Shown here in pieces: positions 57,290 to 64,000 of a DNA stretch of 64,000 bases (position 1 is the first letter of the stretch; each line of letters opens with the position of its first letter). This stretch comes from Archivesica marissinica. Taxonomy: Eukaryota; Mollusca; Bivalvia; Venerida; Vesicomyidae. The translations under genes were made by a program, and so were the position numbers. The DNA lies in the NCBI GenBank assembly GCA_014843695.1, contig CM026391.1, forward strand, positions 13,823,365 through 13,887,364, written 5' to 3'. The notes under the pieces were generated by a model, which was given only the letters and a program-made list of their open reading frames with translations, made no database searches and had not been told where the DNA came from.

Positions 57290-58530
57290 TTAACCCTTTC
57301 AACACCACAGACCTCTATATAGGCTTACAAAAAGTGTAGATCCAGATGAGCCGGCTCGTGACGAGCCGTCTCATCAGGATCTGCACTTTTTGCAAGTAGT
57401 ATTACTAATTTTAGACAAAATTACCCATTTTGATAAATGAACTGGTCCGAATGTAATNNNNNNNNNNNNNNNNNNNNNNNNNNNNNNNNNNNNNNNNNNN
57501 NNNNNNNNNNNNNNNNNNNNNNNNNNNNNNNNNNNNNNNNNNNNNNNNNNNNNNNNNNNNNNNNNNNNNNNNNNNNNNNNNNNNNNNNNNNNNNNNNNNN
57601 NNNNNNNNNNNNNNNNNNNNNNNNNNNNNNNNNNNNNNNNNNNNNNNNNNNNNNNNNNNNNNNNNNNNNNNNNNNNNNNNNNNNNNNNNNNNNNNNNNNN
57701 NNNNNNNNNNNNNNNNNNNNNNNNNNNNNNNNNNNNNNNNNNNNNNNNNNNNNNNNNNNNNNNNNNNNNNNNNNNNNNNNNNNNNNNNNNNNNNNNNNNN
57801 NNNNNNNNNNNNNNNNNNNNNNNNNNNNNNNNNNNNNNNNNNNNNNNNNNNNNNNNNNNNNNNNNNNNNNNNNNNNNNNNNNNNNNNNNNNNNNNNNNNN
57901 NNNNNNNNNNNNNNNNNNNNNNNNNNNNNNNNNNNNNNNNNNNNNNNNNNNNNNNNNNNNNNNNNNNNNNNNNNNNNNNNNNNNNNNNNNNNNNNNNNNN
58001 NNNNNNNNNNNNNNNNNNNNNNNNNNNNNNNNNNNNNNNNNNNNNNNNNNNNNNNNNNNNNNNNNNNNNNNNNNNNNNNNNNNNNNNNNNNNNNNNNNNN
58101 NNNNNNNNNNNNNNNNNNNNNNNNNNNNNNNNNNNNNNNNNNNNNNNNNNNNNNNNNNNNNNNNNNNNNNNNNNNNNNNNNNNNNNNNNNNNNNNNNNNN
58201 NNNNNNNNNNNNNNNNNNNNNNNNNNNNNNNNNNNNNNNNNNNNNNNNNNNNNNNNNNNNNNNNNNNNNNNNNNNNNNNNNNNNNNNNNNNNNNNNNNNN
58301 NNNNNNNNNNNNNNNNNNNNNNNNNNNNNNNNNNNNNNNNNNNNNNNNNNNNNNNNNNNNNNNNNNNNNNNNNNNNNNNNNNNNNNNNNNNNNNNNNNNN
58401 NNNNNNNNNNNNNNNNNNNNNNNNNNNNNNNNNNNNNNNNNNNNNNNNNNNNNNNNNTTTCTTATTCATTTATTGGTATAAGAATATCATGGACCAGTCC
58501 ATGTCAGTTACTTGGTGTTGAAAGAGTTAA
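57290..58530 (+). mobile_element. TTAA-flanked MITE, family P1, containing an N gap
   Basis: Left part 57290-57457 and right part 58458-58530 are the two pieces of one family P1 copy; the 1,000 N lie between them. TTAA bounds both ends. Confidence 0.86.
57458..58457. other. Assembly gap 3 (1,000 N), probably zero length
   Basis: Lies inside one MITE copy (57290-58530). The left flank ends GAATGTAAT and the right flank starts TTTCTTATTCATTTATTGG; joined, they match the intact copy at 8623 base for base in length. Confidence 0.95.
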
Positions 58531-58664
58531 GAGTGGCCAGTTTTATAGGGAGATTATATAGGACCATTTTAGGGTGTATTGGACATCCCTTTATGAATGC
58601 TTATTTTTATTCTCTCCTCAATTACGTTACCCGAGAAGAGATGCTATGCTCATTGCATGCCAGT

Positions 58665-58900
58665 GGTAGTTTATACAAATTTATTTTAGCTCGATTGCGA
58701 AACAAGTTATTACAACTTATATTAATCACTCTCGAGACCTCATTCCTGATGGAATCCATCGCCACGAGGGAGAGAGAAGAGGCAATGTGGTATTTAAATG
58801 CTTTGCCTAAGGGCACAATCGTAACGGCTCCAGCAGGGCTCGAACTCCGGACCTTTCGCACCTGAAGCGAACGCGCATCCACTGCGCTAGCACGACTTCC
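58665..58900 (-). mobile_element. tRNA-derived SINE, family A (antisense)
   Basis: Full-length antisense copy, close in sequence to 48419-48650. Confidence 0.9.
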
Positions 58901-59140
58901 ACCCACATACCAGGGGTGAAAATTACAGTTGAAACAACACAATTCTAATGACATTCCGCGACATATTTCCAGAGTTTTCTGTTTACAATTTGGAAGAACT
59001 CGTTTATGAATTGTCGTCTGCTACAATTATTTGAACTAGTCTTTATTTTACCCAGCATGCAATGGGTTAAGGATGGATATCGATTTCTTGCTTACTTTAA
59101 AAATGTGAATTGTCTGTGAAGTAATCGGTTGTTATTTTAG

Positions 59141-60093
59141 GGTATTAACAACGAATATGGAAAGCTTGCAGTCTGGTACGGTTGTTCTTCAAAATCAGTT
59201 GCATGATCTACAAGCTACACATGAAACCACATGCAAAGAAACAGCTGACAAACTGCATTATGTGCAAGAACGAGAAGTGATAGTAAACGAAACGACTGCA
59301 AATTTACATGAGAGAATTGTTGAACTGCAAGCACAGAATGAAGATTTGGCAGCAACTTTGAAAGAAACGGGAGAATTTCTCTGTAGGACTAAAGACGAAA
59401 ATGATCAACTTGAAGAGAGTTTAAACAAAGCTGAACGTCAGTGGGAATCAGAGAAAAAACTGTTCTTAATTCAAGTGGACGAATTGGTGTTTGAAAAATC
59501 CAGGGCTGAGAGCGAGCTAGATGATGCAGAGATTAAGCTGAAACAAATGGAAGCAGAGATGGTGAATCAGAAGTCTCAGTCCACTGATCAGGTTGGTGCT
59601 TTGACTAATAAGTTGGATAGTGAGAAGGCTGAATTGATGCAACTGCAAAATAAACTTGGAGATCTGGTTTATGAGAAATCTCAGCTACACACGAATGTGG
59701 GTCACTTGGAGGCACAGTTGAAAGTCGTGAAGAGTGAGTCGGCGGATTCCATGATGGAAGCGAATAAAACTTTGGGAGTGATTCCAGAACTGAAACACAG
59801 GATTGAAACATTATATACTGAAAAAAATGTAATAGAAAAAAGAGCTACTGAGTTTTCCAAACAAAATGACACTCTGCAAACTACACTGGAATTCTTCCAA
59901 GCTGATTTTGATGATTATTCTAAGACTGTTGACCGTGAAAAGACTGAGAGATTAGCTAAGATCTTGACGCTGACGGAGGAGATTGATGGTTTGAGGGAAC
60001 AGAAGGACCACATGGCACAGGAATTGGATGACTGGCTCACAGACAAGTCAGAGCTTGATATAGAAATTGCTAAACTGCAATGCAGAATCAAAG
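59141..60093 (+). CDS. Long coiled-coil exon (317 codons)
   Basis: Acceptor TTATTTTAG and donor GTATCA bound 953 bases, by far the largest exon here. The frame is open throughout and rich in Glu, Lys, Gln and Leu, with continuous heptad-like spacing: MESLQSGTVVLQNQLHDLQ, then ANLHERIVELQAQNEDLAA, later LTLTEEIDGLREQKDHMAQE. No globular domain, catalytic motif or membrane segment is seen. Such proteins are usually centrosomal, ciliary, spindle or cytoskeletal scaffolds; which one is not decidable from sequence. Entry phase (AG plus G, Arg) and exit phase (G plus AA, Glu) match the neighbours. Confidence 0.95.
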
Positions 60094-60099
60094 GTATCA

Positions 60100-60615
60100 C
60101 TATCTATGACACTTCCTTTCCAAATAACATTCATATGATCTAGTCCAGTTCGAATACTAGAACCATTTGGTGAATGAAGTGAAAAACGTGTTTCAAGATC
60201 ATTTGATATATTTTACTACTAATTGTTTCATATTTTTTGGAGAATTGTTTAGTAGTATTTATTTTAATTGTTGGATATTTAAATAATTACAAGATTGTTT
60301 GATTTTGATAAAGTGATTGGTATTAAAATGTTGCCAATTGTTTGAAAGTTACTAATTGTTTGATCAACATTTTCGCCAAAATGAGAAATCTTCTGAGGGG
60401 TTTTGGGTAAAGCAGATAATTGCCATCTTTGCTCATTAAATCACTCATATTATCTCAAGCATACATTAATTATTGAATGGACCCTCCAAAAAGATATTTA
60501 CAAATAAACTCTAAAATATGTTTTCCCCAAGCAAGGGTAGTGTTCGCCAATTTGATTTTTCTTTTGCAATTCGCAACATTGGTGATGGGAATTGGAATCC
60601 CTGTACAGTTTCATG
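60100..60615. other. Intron sequence, nothing recognised
   Basis: AT-rich intron after the 953-bp exon with several TAATTGTTTGA-like repeats (60225-60365); no gene or element identified. Confidence 0.6.
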
Positions 60616-60619
60616 TTTA

Positions 60620-60845
60620 CTGTTTATACAAATTTATTTTAGCTGGATTGCGAACCAAATTATTATGATATAATATTAGATTCATCGCTCTCGAGACCTC
60701 GTTCCTGGATCCATCGCCATCATGGTGTGAGGGGGAGGCAACAGGCAATGTGGATTGAAGTGTCTTTTGACACCACCAACATTGTTCTGACCGGGCTCAA
60801 ACTCGCAACCTCATGGTTCCAAGGCGGACACGTATCCATTACACA
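60620..60845 (-). mobile_element. SINE family A, diverged (antisense)
   Basis: Recognisable by the tail TTTTAGCTGGATTGCGAACC and GAGACCTCGTTCCT, with the head strongly diverged. It is followed directly by a family C copy. Confidence 0.72.
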
Positions 60846-60867
60846 CAGATATTTTTCTCTTTATTTA

Positions 60868-61042
60868 TTTTACAACGATTGCGAAACAAGCTTTAAAAAC
60901 TTATCACTCTCGTTGGCGCGGATGAAAGCCACCTGTCCGATCTGGCGACCACCGTACCATCTCGCATACTTCCCGGTCCGAGGATTGAACCCGGGTCGCA
61001 TTGGTGAGAAGCGAGTGTGCGAATCACTGCGCTAATCGCACA
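60868..61042 (-). mobile_element. SINE family C with internal deletion (antisense)
   Basis: Tail, part of the body and head are present, but the CTCCGGTTTCC box is deleted. Its head ends about 30 bases before the acceptor of the exon at 61076. Confidence 0.82.
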
Positions 61043-61075
61043 GCCTAATTGTTTAATATCAATAATTAGTTTTAG

Positions 61076-61249
61076 AAATGGAGGGTGGGCAGGTGAAGCA
61101 GGAGTATGAGGAGGAGATACATGGGTATAAGAACCAGGTGGACAAGGTGACCACAGAGAAACAACAGATCGAAAAAGATATGGAACAGTATGGTATAGAC
61201 TTGTTGAGTAACGCGGCACACTGCAGTCACTGCAGACTAGTCTTGAGAG
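61076..61249 (+). CDS. Exon of the coiled-coil gene, frameshifted near its 3' end
   Basis: The acceptor TAGTTTTAG is preceded by an antisense SINE. The exon opens EMEGGQVKQEYEEEIHGYKN and continues as coiled coil to IEKDMEQYGIDLLSNAA. The donor GTAAGA after 61249 is the first of eleven copies in the array 61250-61995. From about 61215 the frame appears to have lost one base: as written it ends CSHCRLVLR and leaves the wrong phase for the next exon. One array copy (about 61510-61545) still reads AAQLQSLQTSLE in the expected frame. Sequencing error, real disruption or use of another copy are all possible. Confidence 0.84.
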
Positions 61250-61995
61250 GTAAGAATGAAACAGTATGGTATAGACTTGTTGAGTAACGCTGCAGCAGTC
61301 ACTGCAGACTAGTCTTGAGAGGTAAGAATGAAACAGTATGGTATAGACTTGTTGAGTAATGCGCACAACTGCAGTCACTGCAGACTAGTCTTGAGAGGTA
61401 AGAATGAAACAGTATGGTATAGACTTGTTGAGTAACGCGCTGCAGTCACTGCAGACTAGTCTTGAGAGGTAAGAATGAAACAGTATGGTATAGACTTGTT
61501 GAGTAATGCAGCACAACTGCAGTCACTGCAGACTAGTCTTGAGAGGTAAGAATGAAACAGTATGGTATAGACTTGTTGAGTAACGCGGCACTGCAGTCAC
61601 TGCAGACTAGTCTTGAGAGGTAAGAATGAAACAGTATGGTATAGACTTGTTGAGTAACGCTGCAGTCACTGCAGACTAGTCTTGAGAGGTAAGAATGAAA
61701 CAGTATGGTATATACTTGTTGAGTAACGCTGCAGTCACTGCAGACTAGCCTTGAGAGGTAAGAATGAAACAGTATGGTATAGACTTGTTGAGTAACGCTG
61801 CAGTCACTGCAGACTAGCCTTGAGAGGTAAGAATGAAACAGTATGGTATAGACTTGTTGAGTAACGCTGCAGTCACTGCAGACTAGTCTTGAGAGGTAAG
61901 AATGAAACAGTATGGTATAGACTTGTTGAGTAGCGCTGCAGTCACTGCAGACTAGTCTTGAGAGGTAAGAATGAAACAGTATGGTATAGACTTGT
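61250..61995 (+). repeat. 69-76-bp array of exon end plus donor, eleven donors
   Basis: Units start GTAAGAATGAAACAGTATGG and end TGCAGACTAGTCTTGAGAG. Donors are at 61250, 61322, 61398, 61470, 61546, 61620, 61689, 61758, 61827, 61896 and 61965. The part around AACGC...TGCAGTCAC varies in length between units. 62000-62320 is plain intron. Confidence 0.96.
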
Positions 61996-62323
61996 TGAGT
62001 AATGTGGCACAGCCACAAGTGATAATGAATGCTTTCTATCTTCATAGGTCAAATTTTCTTTTTATGTTATGCTGAAATATTTTTATGATAGAAAATGCTC
62101 TACGTGATGCTAGAATGAATATCATGTTTAGATGACATCATCAATGACATCACTGACGGCATGAGACAAAAAAGTTGTGAACATGTTCTCCACTGCTTTC
62201 AATGAGATGAATAACACTTTATTTCATTATACATATAATACTACAAATATACATTTTATTTCACTGAATTTCATTGGATAGCATAAAATAAATGTATTTA
62301 TTCGTGCGTGGCACATTGTTATA

Positions 62324-62571
62324 TTAACCGTAACCTGCCAATCACGACTAAAGGAGCTTTTGCAAACAACATAGAGCCAGATCAGACGGCACAGAACGTG
62401 CCGTCTGATCAGGCTCTATGCTGCTTGCTATTCAGATAGTGGAGCTAAAACACTTGTCTGAATAGCAAACAACATAGATCCTGATCAGATGCGGCGATGT
62501 AGCGCCGCGGCTGATCTGGATCTATATTGTTTGCATATTCCGTCCAATTTATTCGACAGGTTACGGGTTAA
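62324..62571 (+). mobile_element. TTAA-flanked double-hairpin MITE, family P2
   Basis: Ends TTAACCGTAACCTG and CAGGTTACGGGTTAA; the same two-hairpin interior as 13664-13910 but different TIR sequence beyond TTAACC. Confidence 0.85.
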
Positions 62572-62631
62572 GGATTTGCCGTTTTGATATACCATGCATA
62601 CATTGTGTCTATCCCCTGTTTCTATTTGCAG

Positions 62632-62757
62632 TACTAATAGTGTTCTGCAGAAATTGGAGGTGGAGAATTCTGGATTTAAGGAAGACCTGAAACTGAAAGA
62701 CACTGCCCTTAATGAAAGAGGAACAGAACTTGTCGAGTTACATTTACTTTATAGCAG
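62632..62757 (+). CDS. Last visible exon of the coiled-coil gene
   Basis: Acceptor CTATTTGCAG and donor GTTTGT bound 126 bases: one base, 41 codons, two bases. The peptide starts TNSVLQKLEVENSGFKEDLK and continues as charged coiled coil (LKDTALNERGTELVELHLLY). The entry phase needs two bases from the previous exon, as expected for its undamaged form. No stop codon is reached, so the gene continues past 64,000. The donor is a weak GTTTGT, so the exact end is less certain. Confidence 0.84.
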
Positions 62758-62854
62758 GTTTGTTCAAATAATACGCTGAAAATTGCTTTCATCCTTGAAA
62801 GTTGCTTATTTGATTTACGGGGCGTTTATTGGGGTATATAACACTTTGTGCTGT

Positions 62855-63815
62855 TTAACCCTTTCCTTCATAGAGATTTAGGTTAATATACTATTATATC
62901 TCCATACAAACAACAGCCATTTAACTATCATGCATTGGATAAGTAGTCGCCATACCTATCCCACCTCCATGGATATTACTAGGACTTCATAGAGATTTAG
63001 GTTCATATACTATTATATCTCCATACAAACGACAGCCATTTAGCTATCATGCATTGGATAAGTAGTCGCCATATATATCCCACCTCCATAGATATTACTG
63101 GGACTACATGAGATTCTGCCTTTATTATGAACATTGCTTTGGCTACTACATTGTCAATATATGTCGTATTGGTAATGGCGTCAAGAGGTGCTTCTATGAG
63201 GGAAAGGGTTTATTATGAACATTGGTTTGGCTACTACATTGTCAATATATGTCGTATTGGTAATGGCGTCAAGAGGTGCTTCTATGAGGGAAAGGGTTTA
63301 TTATGAACATTGGTTTGGCTACTACATTGTCAATATATGTCGTATTGTTAATGGCGTCAAGAGGTGCTTCTATGAGGGAAAGGGTTTATTATGAACATTG
63401 GTTTGGCTACTACATTGTCAATATATGTCGTATTGTTAATGGCATCAAGAGGTGCTTCTATGAGGGAAAGGGTTTATTATGAACATTGGTTTGGCTACTA
63501 CATTGTCAATATATGTCATATTGTTAATGGCGTCAAGAGGTGCTTCTATGAGGGAAAGGGTTTATTATGAACATTGGTTTGGCTACTACATTGTCAATAT
63601 CCCGCCGGCGATATAGCCCAAAATGGTGCTGATGCAGGCGTAAAAACCCGAAATATAACATAACATTGTCAATATATGTCGTATTGGTAATGGCGTCAAG
63701 AGGTGCTTCTATGAGGGAAAGGGTTTATTATGAACATTGGTTTGGCTACTACATTGTCAATGTATGTCGTAATGTTAATGGCGTCAAGAGGTGCTTCCAT
63801 GAGGGAAAGGGTTAA
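62855..63815 (+). mobile_element. TTAA-flanked MITE, family P3, internally amplified
   Basis: Ends TTAACCCTTTCCTTCATAGA and CATGAGGGAAAGGGTTAA. The left portion (~126 bp) is doubled (62870-63115). The right portion is a run of about seven 88-bp units (63180-63812), one of which received a truncated SINE. The normal family size is ~240 bp, so it has grown about fourfold. Confidence 0.82.
63601..63662 (+). mobile_element. 5'-truncated SINE, family B tail only
   Basis: Only the last ~60 bases of family B are present (CCCGCCGGCGATATAGCCC to the ATAAC tail). A perfect 13-bp duplication ACATTGTCAATAT flanks it (63588-63600 and 63663-63675), so it is a genuine truncated retroposition event. It interrupts one unit of an 88-bp tandem array. 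Confidence 0.9.
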
Positions 63816-64000
63816 ATGACCGTAAATGGTACAAAAGATGTGTATATACGTTGTTTCAGTGAATGGAACAGCGACTTTATTACTTCATCATGCAGTACTA
63901 TTGACAACTTTATAGAAACGCTTGCAACTTTAATCAATCAGCAACATCTTTAGGGTAACTACGGTTACCAGAACGTAAATTCAGTTGACTAGAAGGGCCT

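Overview
This window is eukaryotic, repeat-choked animal DNA, most likely from a bivalve mollusc. Short coding exons with GT-AG junctions are scattered among tRNA-derived SINEs, short terminal-inverted-repeat (TIR) elements and long tandem arrays. Nothing bacterial or viral is present. The bivalve assignment rests on my recollection that the GATCAG-hairpin elements and the tRNA-headed SINEs resemble repeats common in clams; it is inference. By my estimate about 25 kb of the 61 kb of real sequence is tandem repeat. Three runs of exactly 1,000 N (18917-19916, 40783-41782, 57458-58457) are fixed-size scaffold gaps.

One large plus-strand gene crosses the whole window and leaves it on both sides. 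I can place fifteen exons by acceptor, donor and codon-phase bookkeeping: 1753-1842, 3596-3833, 5813-5866, 11070-11294, 13970-14019, 16159-16260, 43775-43851, 44432-44497, 45707-45911, 48930-49003, 53352-53527, 55703-55789, 59141-60093, 61076-61249 and 62632-62757 (2,697 nt, about 899 codons). The first six chain in phase and the last nine chain in phase. The 27.5-kb stretch between the two groups breaks phase, so at least one exon is missing or unrecognised there. The C-terminal half is a long coiled coil; I do not recognise the family. A possible nested small gene for a 116-residue tail-anchored membrane protein is at 26866-27216, and a well-formed tRNA-Thr(AGT) gene is on the minus strand at 38584-38655.

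Layout: 1-16 kb has 5' exons, SINEs, MITEs and arrays (50, 84, about 73, 20, about 36, 123, 80 and 23-bp units). 16.8-24.7 kb is two satellites (51 and 21 bp) joined across gap 1. 24.7-28.9 kb is mostly unique. 28.9-30.7 kb is a 45-bp satellite with 540-bp higher-order structure. 31-34 kb is a SINE cluster. 34.9-37.1 kb is a 33/51-bp satellite. 38.8-43.6 kb is two satellites (36 and 63 bp) joined across gap 2. 43.7-62.8 kb holds the 3' exons, a 2.2-kb decayed hAT transposon and many MITEs.

The most unusual feature is that four exons of the one gene (5813, 45707, 53352, 61076) each carry a tandem array whose unit includes a piece of the exon plus its splice site, so the gene shows 4 to 17 copies of the same acceptor or donor side by side. 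Several satellites can also be traced to transposon ends, and the third N gap appears to be a zero-length artefact.
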